Source of the DNA: Pseudonocardia sp. CNS-004
GTDB lineage: Bacteria; Actinomycetota; Actinomycetes; Mycobacteriales; Pseudonocardiaceae
Direction: 5' to 3'
NCBI GenBank assembly: GCA_001942185.1
Contig: MKJV01000097.1
Span: 1-64,000 of the forward strand
Length of the DNA stretch: 64,000 bases
The notes under the pieces: generated by a model
Seen by the model: only the letters and a program-made list of their open reading frames with translations
What the model was told of the DNA's origin: nothing
The model's database searches: none
Shown: piece by piece, positions 55,665-64,000 of the stretch
Layout: the number at the start of each line of letters is the position of its first letter
How positions within the stretch are numbered: position 1 is the stretch's first letter
Position numbers and translations under genes: made by a program

Positions 55665-57064
55665 ATGTCGAACGACGCTCCCGAGCTGCACCGACTGCGG
55701 CTCGGCGACCTCGCGAACCTGTGGGCGGAGGACCGGAACACCCCCTCCCAGATCGCGCTGATCGGTGAGCTCGCCGCGGAGCCGCTGCGGGACGCGGCCG
55801 GCCACCTCGACGTGCAGCGGGTGCGGGCGGAGCTGGCCCGGCGGGTCCGGCGGATTCCGGAGCTCGGCCGGCGCATCCGCTGGACCCGCCCCGGCGAGGG
55901 GCGGCCGGTCTGGGTGCACGACGCCGCGTTCGACCCGCTCGACCACATCACCGCCGCGACGCTGCCCGCGGGCACCGACCTCGCGGCCTGGTGCGCCGAT
56001 CGGGTCGTGCGCCGGCTGGACCCGGCGCGGCCCCTCTGGCGCATCGAGATCGTCGACGGGCTCCCGGGCAGGCGCTTCGGCCTGCTGATCGTGCTCCACC
56101 ACGTGCTCGCCGACGGGCTGACGGGCATCGCGATCGCCGGCCGCCTGCTCGACACGTGCCCCGACGACAGGGCCGAGGCCGCACGCCCTTCGACGGAGAG
56201 CCCGGTCCCCACGCACCGGGCGCTCGTCGCGGACGCCCGCCACGCCCGGCGCCGGGCCGTCACGGCGGCGCTGCGTGCGATCCCCCGCATCCCCGCGACG
56301 CTGCTCCGGACGGTGCGCCAGGTCCGTGACGCGGCGGGCGACCTCCGCGAGACGGCACCGAAGACGTCACTTCGCCGGCGGGTCGGGCCCGGCCGGCGCC
56401 TGGTCCTCGTCCGGTTCCCTCTCGAGGAAGTCCGCGCGGCAGGGCGCACGGCCGGTGCGACCGTCAACGACGTGCTGCTCGCCGCCGTCACCAGCGGGCT
56501 GCGAGAGCTGCTCCTCGCCCGCGGCGAGCGCGTCGACGGGCTCACGCTGCGCGCCTCGATGCCCGTCGGGGTCACGGGCGCCGGCCAGACCTCGGCGATG
56601 CTCCTGCTCGGCCTGCCCGTCGGTGACCCGACCCGCACCGGCGCCTGGCGACGATCACGGCGACGACGGGGGCGCTGAAGGCCCGGATCCGCGCCGGCGG
56701 CGGTGACGTGTTCGACGTGCTGCACCTTCCTGCCCCCCTCGCGCGTCTTGCCGTGCAGTGGATGCGTCGGCACGCCGCCCGGCACATCAACCTGTTCGTG
56801 ACGAACGTTCCCGGGCCACCGCGACCGCTCTGGCTCGCCGGCGCCCGGCTGCTGGACGCGGCACCGGTCGCGCCGCTGGCCGCCGACGTCCCGGTCGGGA
56901 TCGCCGCGCTGTCCTACGCCGGCACGCTCACGGTCACCGTGAACGCCGACACGGCGGTCTCCGACGTCGCGGTCCTCGCCGAGGGGATCGGGCACGCGAT
57001 CGGTGCGGGCCGGCGGGCAGCGTCATCGGGTGCTCACCCCGCGTCGCGGCACTCTCGGAGCTGA
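55665..57064 (+). CDS. Wax ester synthase/diacylglycerol acyltransferase (frameshifted near 56642)
   Basis: Restored 466 residues. Catalytic motif HHVLADG (H145, H146, D150, G151); DPARPLWRIEIVDGLPGRRF before it; TVNDVLLAAVTSGLRELL and NLFVTNVPGPPRPLWLAGAR later. These proteins esterify fatty acyl-CoA to diacylglycerol or fatty alcohols for storage lipid. Tgs1 (Rv3130c), next to dosR in M. tuberculosis, makes hypoxic triacylglycerol. One missing base near 56642 breaks LATITATTGALKARI. Start has GGAGGAG. Confidence 0.9.
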
Positions 57065-57084
57065 TCAGCACGACCCACTGGACG

Positions 57085-57098
57085 AGGACCTTCGGCCC
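57085..57098 (+). promoter_or_regulatory. DosR-like box (AGGACCTTCGGCCC)
   Basis: A consensus copy 59 bp before the FMN-binding protein start at 57157. Confidence 0.65.
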
Positions 57099-57156
57099 TG
57101 TCGACCGGCCTCGGCGCGGGGGATCGTCGGTGATCGGACACCGAAGGAGAACAGCA

Positions 57157-57606
57157 GTGACAGCCGCAGATCGAGCGGCGATCGTCGAACTGGTGGAGCT
57201 CGACGGGGCCGAGTGCCTCCGCCTGCTCACCAAGAGCGAGATCGGCCGCGTCGTCTACACAGACGCCGCCCTCCCGGCGGCTCAGCCGGTCACGTACCTC
57301 CTCGACGGCGAGGAGGTCGTCTTCCGCACCGGAGGCGGGGGCAAGCTGGCCGCCGCCACCCGGGGCGCGGTCGTGGCCTTCCAGGTCGACGAGATCGACC
57401 CGAGCACCCGAACCGGTTGGGCCGTGCTGGGCGTCGGCGAAGCCTACGAGGTGCTGGTCCCCGACCGGCTGGCCGATCTGGCCACCCGGATGCCGCGCCC
57501 ATGGGCGCCGGGCCGCACGGCACACACCATCGCCGTGCCACTGCAGCGGCTCACCGGCCGCCGGCTGGTCGCGGTGCCCGCGGACACCGAGGAGGAACGA
57601 GCATGA
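57157..57606 (+). CDS. Pyridoxamine 5'-phosphate oxidase-like (FMN-binding split-barrel) protein
   Basis: 149 residues, intact. CLRLLTKSEIGRVVYTDAAL, QPVTYLLDGEEVVFRTGGGG, KLAAATRGAVVAFQVDEIDP and TGWAVLGVGEAYEVL parallel the copy at 31737. GTG at 57157 follows AAGGAGAACA. Its stop overlaps the CBS gene ATG. The cofactor is uncertain. Confidence 0.88.
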   Translation: MTAADRAAIVELVELDGAECLRLLTKSEIGRVVYTDAALPAAQPVTYLLDGEEVVFRTGGGGKLAAATRGAVVAFQVDEIDPSTRTGWAVLGVGEAYEVLVPDRLADLATRMPRPWAPGRTAHTIAVPLQRLTGRRLVAVPADTEEERA

Positions 57607-58222
57607 GGCACGCGAGCTGATGACGAGCCCCGTGGTGACCGTGCGCCCCGACGCTTCGGTCAAGGAGGCGGCGCGGCTGATCGTCACCCACGGGTTCGCC
57701 GTGCTCCCGGTCGTCGATGCCGACGACCGGCTGCTCGGCGTGGTCACCGAGGCCGACCTGCTGCGCAACCGGCTCCTGCCGGACCCGCGCGAGCTCATCC
57801 ACGACCGACCACCGGCCCCGACGCCGCCGGCGCCGTCAGGCGTCGCCGGTGTGATGACCACGGAGGTCGTCACCGCCATGCCCGACACGCATGCCGCGGA
57901 GCTCGGCAGGCTGATGGTGGAGCGACACCTGCGGGCGGTTCCCGTGGTGGACCGCGACCGCCTGGTCGGCATCGTGAGCCGGGTCGACGTGCTGCGCACC
58001 ATCGTTCGGGACGACGACGCCATCGCGCGTGACGTGGCCGGGCACCTGTCGGCGGCCGGCCGGCGACGCTGGGACGTGGCGGTGGCCGACGGCGTGGTCT
58101 CGCTCGCGAGCGAGGGGGCGGACGAGACCGACCGGCACATCGCCACCGTCGTGGCGGGTTGTACCGCGGGCGTCGTCGGCGTCCGCATCCGCGACGAGGT
58201 GGCTGAACCCGCCCGTCGGTGA
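57603..58222 (+). CDS. CBS-pair protein with C-terminal BON-like domain (frameshifted near 57609)
   Basis: Restored 206 residues. One added G after ATGAGG gives MRARELMTSPVVTVRPDASV, so the true start is the ATG overlapping the previous stop, not 57620. CBS1 ends LLGVVTEADLLRN; CBS2 is GVMTTEVVTAMPDTHAAELG with LVGIVSRVDVL. The tail (RDVAGHLSAAGRRRWDVAVA, DGVVSLASEGADETDRHIA) is BON-like. SulP gene is coupled downstream (GTGA). Confidence 0.85.
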
Positions 58223-59972
58223 AGCGCGGGGGGATCATGCAGGTCCGACCGGGCATCGACCGGATCGTCGGCAGCATCCGTGCCGGATCGGGGCTCCGCC
58301 CGGGGCTCACGGCATTGCGGCGCGGTGATCATCGGGCCGTGCGCGGCGACGCCGTCGCCGGTCTCACCGTTGCCGCGTACCTGGTTCCGCAGGTGATGGC
58401 GTATGCGCAGGTCGCCGGCCTCACTCCGGTGGTGGGTCTGTGGGCGGCCACTGCCGCACTGGGCGTGTACGCCGTCCTCGGATCGTCGCGCCAGCTCTCG
58501 GTGGGCCCCGAGTCCACGACGGCGCTGATGACGGCGATCGCCGTGGCGCCGCTCGCCGCCGGCGACGCGTCCCGTTACGCGGTTCTCGCCTCCGCGCTCG
58601 CGCTGCTCGTCGGCGGCGTGTGCCTGCTCGGCCGCACGGCCCGGCTGGGGTTCCTCGCCGACCTGCTGTCGCGACCCGTGCTCGTCGGGTACCTCGCCGG
58701 CATCGCGCTGATCATGATCTCGGGTCAGCTCGAGAACGTGACAGGCGTGCCCACCAGCGGCGACACGTTCGTCGCCGAAGTGGCCTCGTTCGTGCGCGGC
58801 GTGGGCAGCGCGCACCTGCCGACGCTGCTGCTGTCGGCCGCCGTCCTCGCGTTCCTGGCCGTGGTCTCGTTGCTGCTCCCGCGTGCGCCGGGGCCGCTGC
58901 TCGCGGTCCTACTGGCCGCGGCCGCCACGGCGCTGTTCGCCCTCGACCGGCTCGGGGTGCAGCTGGTCGGGGCCGTCCCCGCCGGGGTGCCGTCGCCCGC
59001 GCTGCGACCGTCACGGCGGCGGACCTGGCCGACCTGCTCCTCCCCGCGATCGGCGTGACCATCGTGGCCTACTCCGACAACGTCCTCACCGGCCGCGCCT
59101 TCGCCGCCCGGAAGGGCGACACCCTGGATGCCGACCAGGAGATGCTCGCGCTCGGGGTCGCGAACGTCGCGTCCGGCTTCCTGCACGGCTTCCCGGTGAG
59201 CAGCAGCGGCAGCCGCACCGTGATCGGCGACGCCGTCGGTGGCAGCAGCCAGCTGAGCTCCCTGGTGACGCTGCTCGCGGTGGTGGCCGTGCTCGCGGTC
59301 GGCGGGCCGGTGCTGTCGTCGTTCCCGATGGCCGCGCTCGGCGCGCTCGTCGTGTACGCCGCGTTGCGCCTCGTCGACGTCGCCGAATTCCGCCGGTTCG
59401 CCCGCTTCCGCCGCTCGGAGCTCGCGATCGCGCTCGCCACCACGCTGGCGGTGCTGGCCGTCGGCGTGCTCTACGGGGTCCTCGTCGCGGTGGGTCTTTC
59501 GATCCTCGACCTGCTCCGCAAGGTCTCCCGCCCGCACGACGGCATCCTCGGCTTCGTCCCGGACCTCGCCGGGATGCACGACGTGGACGACTACCCCGAC
59601 GCCTCGACCGAACCCGGGCTCGTCGTCTACCGCTACGACGCCCCGCTGTGCTTCGCCAACGCCGAGAACTTCCGCCGACGTGCCCTCGCCGCTCTCGATT
59701 CGGCGGACCCGCCGGCCCGCTGGTTACTCCTCAACACCGAGGCGATCGTCGAGCTCGACGTCACCGCGGCCGACACGCTGCACACCCTGTGCGACGAGCT
59801 CGATCGCCGCGGCGTCGTACCAGCACTCGCGCGCGTCAAGCAGGACCTGCTCGTGTACCTGGACGGGAGCGGGTTGCGCGAGCGGATCGGCGACGACCGG
59901 ATCTTCCCGACCCTGCCGACCGCGGTGGCCGCGTTCCGGGCGACGGCCCCGACCTCCGCGGACCCGCCATGA
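58219..59972 (+). CDS. SulP-family anion transporter with STAS domain (frameshifted near 59003)
   Basis: Restored 584 residues. Membrane part: GDAVAGLTVAAYLVPQVMAY, LGSSRQLSVGPESTTALM, YSDNVLTGRAFAARKGDTLD, NVASGFLHGFPVSSSGSRT, ALVVYAALRLVDVAEFRRF; then a STAS domain (VVYRYDAPLCFANAENFRRR; LLLNTEAIVELDVTAADTLH). It imports sulfate, bicarbonate or other anions. Rv1739c, adjacent to the Rv1738 locus, is the M. tuberculosis relative. One missing G near 59003. Confidence 0.92.
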
Positions 59973-60021
59973 CCTCCTCGGCGGCGGCCGGGCCGGCCCT
60001 CCGGTGCGCTGCCGACGTCCG

Positions 60022-60287
60022 TCAGCGGTGGATGCCGACCGTGGTGCTCCGAGGTTCACTCGCCGGGAGCATGGCGATGCTGGTGATGAGGAACATCGTC
60101 GTGAACGGGAAGATGCCCAGCAGCGAGAGCACGCGTCGGATGCCGCCCTGGGCGAGGTAGCCGAGCCGGTGGCGCAGCTCGGCACTACCCGCCGGTCACC
60201 GCAGGACCGTGAGCACGCCGGCATCGATCCGCTGCACGCCGACCAGGCACCGCATCAGCGTCGTCTTGCCGGAACCGCTGGGCCTCA
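60022..60287 (-). pseudogene. Decayed ABC transporter (ATPase start joined to permease end)
   Basis: On the minus strand a Walker A segment, MRPSGSGKTTLMRCLVGVQR with IDAGVLTVLR, is followed after a frame change by AELRHRLGYLAQGG and then RRVLSLLGIFPFTTMFLITS, which is the membrane end of an ABC-2 permease, and a stop at 60022. The central parts of both genes are missing. It is a deletion relic of an exporter once present here. Confidence 0.6.
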
Positions 60288-60315
60288 TTCAGAGCACCCG
60301 GGCGGGCCCGGCCCC

Positions 60316-60329
60316 GGGACCCTCGGCCC
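60316..60329 (+). promoter_or_regulatory. DosR-like box (GGGACCCTCGGCCC)
   Basis: 82 bp before the USP at 60411; first of two close boxes (22 bp apart). Confidence 0.55.
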
Positions 60330-60337
60330 GCCGACGC

Positions 60338-60352
60338 GGGACCAGCGGTCCT
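60338..60352 (+). promoter_or_regulatory. DosR-like box (GGGACCAGCGGTCCT)
   Basis: Second of the pair, palindromic arms GGACC/GGTCC around a 3-nt centre. Confidence 0.5.
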
Positions 60353-60410
60353 GCCACCGACCCCTCCGGTGAGCGCACGCTGGCGGCGGAGACGACAGGA
60401 GGCGAGCCAG

Positions 60411-61309
60411 ATGGACTCACCGCAGACCCAGCACGACCGGAACGAGCCGCTCGGTGTGGTCGTCGGCGTCGACGGCAGCCGGATCGGGCTCGACGCGGTC
60501 CGCTGGGCGGTCGCCGAGGCGCGCCTGCGCGGGTTGCCGCTGCAGATCCTGCACGCCGCCCCCTACGCCGCCGGCTCGACCGCGGGGACGCATCGGGCCC
60601 GCGACATCCTCGCCCGCGCCTTCACCGTTGCCCACCGGGCCGACCCCGCCCTGCCCGTCACCACCCACCACACCGAACGGACCGCGAGCCCCTCGCTGCT
60701 GGACGCCGCGCAGCGCGCGCAGCTCCTGGTGATCGGCATGGGCGGCGGCGAACGGCCGGAGGAGGTGCTGATCGGCTCCGTGGCGCTGGACGTCAGCGGG
60801 CGCTCCCCGTGTCCCGTCGCCGTCGTGCGCGGCGGGCACCGTCCGGCCCCGGCCGCCCCGGTGCTGGTCGGGGTGGACGACCCGGCGATCGACGCAGCGG
60901 CCCTGACCGTCGCGTTCGACGACGCGCACCGGCACCGCGGCCGGGTCGTGGTGCTGCACGCCGGGCACGCTGTGCCGTTCGGCCTCGCTGCGCTCGCACC
61001 GTGGACCGCGCGCTTCCCGGACGTACCCGTCGAACTCACCGTCGAACCCGGGTCACCGGTCCCCGCCCTGCTGGCGGCTGCGGTCGACGCACGGCTCGTC
61101 GTCCTCGGCACCCGGCGCGCCGGGCACCAGCACGGGCGCTCTTCGGCTCGACCAGCCGTGCCGTCCTGCGCCGCTCCCCGGTGCCGGTCGTCGTGGTGAA
61201 CCCTGGCGCGGCCCGGCCGGGCGAGCCGCCCGGCACCGCGCCCGCCGCGCCCCCCGGACGCCGAGCGCCCGGGTACCGGACCCTTGCGACCTCAGCCAGC
61301 TCTGAGTGA
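60411..61309 (+). CDS. Tandem-domain universal stress protein, divergent (frameshifted near 61134)
   Basis: Restored 299 residues. LGVVVGVDGSRIGLDAVRWA, VIGMGGGERPEEVLIGSVAL, APVLVGVDDPAIDAAALTVA, then after one added base RALFGSTSRAVLRRSPVPVV. Domain 2 shows LGTRRAGHQHGRALFGSTSR in place of the usual loop. Start at 60411 has AGGAGGCGAGCC. It leads the adh-channel genes that follow. Confidence 0.85.
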
Positions 61310-61334
61310 CCCCGAAAGCACACGAGAGGGCCCG

Positions 61335-62356
61335 ATGAACACCATGAAGGCCGCGGTGGTTCCGGCGCTGGGCGCCCCGCTGGAGACCCGCGACGTCCCG
61401 ATCCCCACCCCCGGACCGGGCCAGGTCCTGGTGCGGATGCAGACCAGCGGCGTCTGCCACACCGACGTCCACGCAGCCCGCGGCGACTGGCCGGTGAAAC
61501 CCACAGCCCCGTTCATCCCGGGCCACGAGGGTGTCGGCGTCGTCGAGCAGGTCGGGCCCGGCGACGGAGCCCTGCGCCAGGTCGGCGACCGGCTCGCCAT
61601 CGCGTGGCTCGGCTCGGCCTGCGGCCGCTGCGGCTACTGCATCTCCGGCCGCGAGACGCTGTGCGAGTCACAACGCAACAGCGGCTACTCCGTCGACGGC
61701 GCGTACGCCGAGTTCGCCGTCGCCGACGAGCGGTTCGTCGTGCCGGTGCCCGACGCCGAGTCCTCCCGGGACGCGGCACCCCTGACCTGCGCGGGTGTGA
61801 CCACATTCAAGGCGATCAAGGTGGCCGGCGTCGCTCCGGGCGAGCGGGTCGGCGTCTTCGGCATCGGGGGCCTCGGTCACCTCGCCGTCCAGTACGCGCG
61901 CGTCCTCGGCAGCATCGTGACCGCCGTCGACGTGGCGGACGCAAGCTACGCCTGGCCACCGAGCTGGGCGCCGACCACACGGTCAACGCGCGGACGACCG
62001 ATCCCGTAGCTGCGATCCGCGACCTCGGCGGTGTCGACGTCGCCGTCGCGCTCGCCGCGTCCCCGCACTCGTTCGAGCAGGCCTTCCGCTCGCTGCGCTG
62101 CGGCGGCCGGCTCGTGTGCGTGGCCCTCCCCGCCGACGGCACGATTCAGATCCCGATCTTCGACACCGTGCTCGGCGGCATCTCGGCCATCGGCTCCATC
62201 GTCGGCACCCGCCAGGACCTCGCCGACGTCTTCGCACTGCACGCCGCGGGCCGCACCCGCGTGGTGGCCGAGACCCGCAAGCTCGACGAGATCAACACGA
62301 TCTTCGCGGACGTCCTGGCCGGCCGGGTGCCGGCCCGCGTCGTCCTCGAGCTCTGA
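61335..62356 (+). CDS. Zinc-dependent alcohol dehydrogenase, AdhP-like (frameshifted near 61940)
   Basis: Restored 340 residues. Catalytic zinc in TSGVCHTDVHAARGDWPVKP and GHEGVGVVEQVG; structural zinc loop CGRCGYCISGRETLCESQ; Rossmann GIGGLGHLAVQYAR; KLRLATELGADHTVN after the break. It fits NAD-dependent ethanol-type enzymes. It lies 25 bp after the USP stop, so it probably shares its promoter. Likely role: NADH disposal or ethanol use. Confidence 0.92.
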
Positions 62357-62371
62357 CGAGCGGGCGACGCC

Positions 62372-62881
62372 GTGACCGATGCGGTGGCGAGGAAGGAGCG
62401 GAGCACCACCGCCGCGACCGCGCGTCGGATCTCCGCCCTGGTGACGCTCGTCGCCGCCGCCACCCTTCTCCTGGGGGGCTCGGCCCTGTGGCTGATCGAA
62501 CGCGACGAGCCGAGCCGAACCGTCGACTCATGGGGCGACGCGCTCTGGTGGGCGGTGACGACCTTGACGACCGTCGGATACGGGGACCACATCCCGGTCA
62601 CGACAGCGGGCCGCCTGATCGCCGTCGCGCTGATGGCGGTCGGCGTGGCCGTGCTCGGCGGCGTCGCCGCCGTCGTCGCCCTCGTCGTCGCGCAGGCCGT
62701 CGCCGCCGCGGAGGAACGCACGCTGGAAGCCGAGACCGAAGCCGTGGAACACCGCATCGAGGCCCGGCTGGACGCGCTCGACGCGCGGCTCGACCGGATC
62801 GAGCAGGGCCTCCGGCTCGTGGCGGAGCGCCGCGCCGACACCCGCGGGATCGACGATCGCCCGATCAGTCGGCTCTCGTGA
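62372..62881 (+). CDS. Two-helix potassium channel
   Basis: 169 residues. Helix 1 (ISALVTLVAAATLLLGGSAL), pore helix and selectivity filter TVGYGD (about 67-72) in WWAVTTLTTVGYGDHIPV, helix 2 (LIAVALMAVGVAVLGGVAAV), then a coiled-coil tail (TEAVEHRIEARLDALDARLD). It forms a tetrameric K+ channel. GTG start 15 bp after the dehydrogenase stop. Confidence 0.9.
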   Translation: MTDAVARKERSTTAATARRISALVTLVAAATLLLGGSALWLIERDEPSRTVDSWGDALWWAVTTLTTVGYGDHIPVTTAGRLIAVALMAVGVAVLGGVAAVVALVVAQAVAAAEERTLEAETEAVEHRIEARLDALDARLDRIEQGLRLVAERRADTRGIDDRPISRLS

Positions 62882-63088
62882 TCAGGGCGATCGCGTACAG
62901 AGCGAGGTCCTCCTTGCCTCGGCACTCCGGCATCGGAGGCGGACGCCCGCTCGGTGCAGGGCAGGACGGCACCGGACGACGAACCGCAAGTCACCTCCGT
63001 CGCAGGTACAGCGCCCCTGTCCCGGCCGGGCGTCCGGGCGCAGGGTCGGCAGGTCCGCGCTGTGGCGACGGGCGGAGGGAGTTCGGAG

Positions 63089-64000
63089 ATGAGCACGAAC
63101 GACATCACGGTGCTCGTGGTCGCGGCCGCGGTCGTCGTCGGGTTGGGCTGGTACTTCTTCGGCCCTCGCCGCTCCCGCGCCGCCCGGCTGACCGACGGCG
63201 TTCAGCGCGTAGAGGTGACCGTCCGTGGCGGGTACCGGCCGGACCGCATCCGAGTCCGTCAGGGCGTACCCCTCGAACTCGTCTTCGACCGCCGGGAGAG
63301 CGGTGACTGTACCTCGCGGGTGGTGTTCGCCGACCTCGGCGTGAACGCGGCACTGCCGGCGTTCACCCGGACCACCGTGCGGCTCGACCCGGCACGAGCG
63401 GGGACGTTCGGCTTCGCCTGCGGGATGAACATGATCCACGGCACGCTCGTCGTAGAACCCGCCGACGGGCCGGCGGACGGCACGCCGGCCGGTCCCGCGG
63501 CCCGACCGGCTCCGTCCGCCGCCGGGAGTGCCGCCGACGAGGAAGCCGCGCAGGCCCGGGAGCGGCGCGCGGAGATCGCCGACCTGACCCGCCGCGTGCT
63601 CGTGGGCGCGATCCTGACGCTGCCGGTGCTGGTCGCCGTGATGGCCCACGAGGTGTTCGGCGCCGACTGGGTACCGGGTGTGCTGCTCGAGCACTGGGTC
63701 CAGTTCGCGCTGATCACGCCCGTGATGCTCTACACGGGCTGGCCCGTACACCGGACCGGGTGGTTGACGTTGGTCCACCGGGGCGCCGACATGAACAGCC
63801 TCATCACCCTCGGCACGGTCGCCGCCTACAGCTACAGCCTGGTGGTCACGCTCGCCCCTTGGCTGCTCCCCGACGACGTCCGCGAGGTCTACTACGAGGC
63901 CGTCGGCGTCATCCTCACCCTGATCCTGCTCGGGAGGTTGCTCGAGGCCCGGGCCAAGGCGGGCACCGGCGAGGCGATCCGCGCGCTGCTCGGCCTGCAG
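63089..64000 (+). CDS. Cupredoxin-fused copper P-type ATPase (partial, runs off window)
   Basis: The first 304 codons are open. An N-terminal helix (TVLVVAAAVVVGLGWYFFGP) precedes a cupredoxin-like domain (VEVTVRGGYRPDRIRVRQG; CTSRVVF; FGFACGMNMIHGTLVVEP, whose C..M..H ligands suit copper). Then come the P1B membrane helices (LTRRVLVGAILTLPVLVAVM; GADMNSLITLGTVAAYSYS; LTLILLGRLLEARAKAGTGE). The actuator, CPC and DKTGT regions lie beyond the window. The cupredoxin replaces the usual CxxC metal-binding domain. Start has GGAGGGAGTTCGG. Confidence 0.88.
   Translation, partial: MSTNDITVLVVAAAVVVGLGWYFFGPRRSRAARLTDGVQRVEVTVRGGYRPDRIRVRQGVPLELVFDRRESGDCTSRVVFADLGVNAALPAFTRTTVRLDPARAGTFGFACGMNMIHGTLVVEPADGPADGTPAGPAARPAPSAAGSAADEEAAQARERRAEIADLTRRVLVGAILTLPVLVAVMAHEVFGADWVPGVLLEHWVQFALITPVMLYTGWPVHRTGWLTLVHRGADMNSLITLGTVAAYSYSLVVTLAPWLLPDDVREVYYEAVGVILTLILLGRLLEARAKAGTGEAIRALLGLQ

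Overview
The window is very GC-rich actinobacterial DNA (GC-biased codons, GTG starts, GGAGG-type ribosome sites). Gene content points to a Pseudonocardia-like member of the Pseudonocardiales; the genus is an inference. Nearly all of it, from about 1.9 kb to 63 kb, reads as one very large hypoxia/dormancy (DosR-type) locus. The DevR/DosR response regulator (22934-23587) and the DevS/DosS haem-GAF kinase (23597-25324) sit inside it. Around them are homologues of most protein classes of the Mycobacterium tuberculosis DosR regulon: about 14 universal stress proteins (USPs), five Acg-family nitroreductase-like proteins, two DUF1876 (Rv1738-like) proteins, two Rv1733c-like membrane proteins, CBS proteins, two FMN-binding split-barrel proteins, a wax ester synthase/DGAT, an Rv2004c-like kinase, an Rv2625c/Rip3-like protease with a ribosome-hibernation factor, a CtpF-like P-type ATPase and a SulP transporter.

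Layout. 0-1.9 kb: end of a flavoprotein, a DinB-like gene, then decayed DNA (membrane-protein remnant, IS256 transposase remnant) that looks like an island edge. 1.9-10.5 kb, minus strand: ackA, phosphoketolase, USP, flavodoxin, CtpF-like ATPase, USP. 10.7-12.8 kb, plus: USP, CBS-BON, DUF1876, lipoprotein. 12.8-19.1 kb, minus: USP, alcohol dehydrogenase, PEP synthase, USP, divergent Acg. 19.2-23.6 kb: CBS, USPs, Rv2004c-like kinase, devR. 23.6-31.5 kb: devS, Acg/DUF1876/Rv1733c/USP genes. 31.7-43.6 kb: FMN protein, USPs, DUF6544, DoxX, CBS-VOC fusion, Rip3/HPF, acyltransferase, hydrolases. 43.8-50 kb: USP, deazaflavin-type reductase, thioredoxin, GNAT/ADP-forming acyl-CoA synthetase, Acg. 50.1-52.9 kb: a separate sulfur (persulfide) module with a CsoR-type regulator, an IS110 remnant, rhodaneses and TauE/SafE. 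53-62.9 kb: USP, lipoprotein and membrane genes, WS/DGAT, FMN protein, CBS, SulP, decayed ABC transporter, USP, alcohol dehydrogenase, K+ channel. 63.1 kb to the end: a cupredoxin-fused copper P-type ATPase, cut by the window.

A 14-bp near-palindrome (consensus RGGNCCTTCGGYCC, close to the mycobacterial DosR box) lies upstream of most of these operons, including devR, with more than 20 copies. The genes suggest a programme for surviving respiratory arrest: substrate-level ATP from phosphoketolase and acetate kinase, gluconeogenic recycling by PEP synthase, alcohol dehydrogenases for redox balance, lipid storage, ribosome hibernation and stress sensing through USP and CBS domains.

Caution: about 35 reading-frame breaks occur in otherwise well-conserved genes, nearly all explained by one gained or lost base in short G/C runs. 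In every case adding or removing one or two bases restores a protein of normal family length, so many are probably sequencing errors rather than pseudogenes. Coordinates of such genes are for the restored gene.
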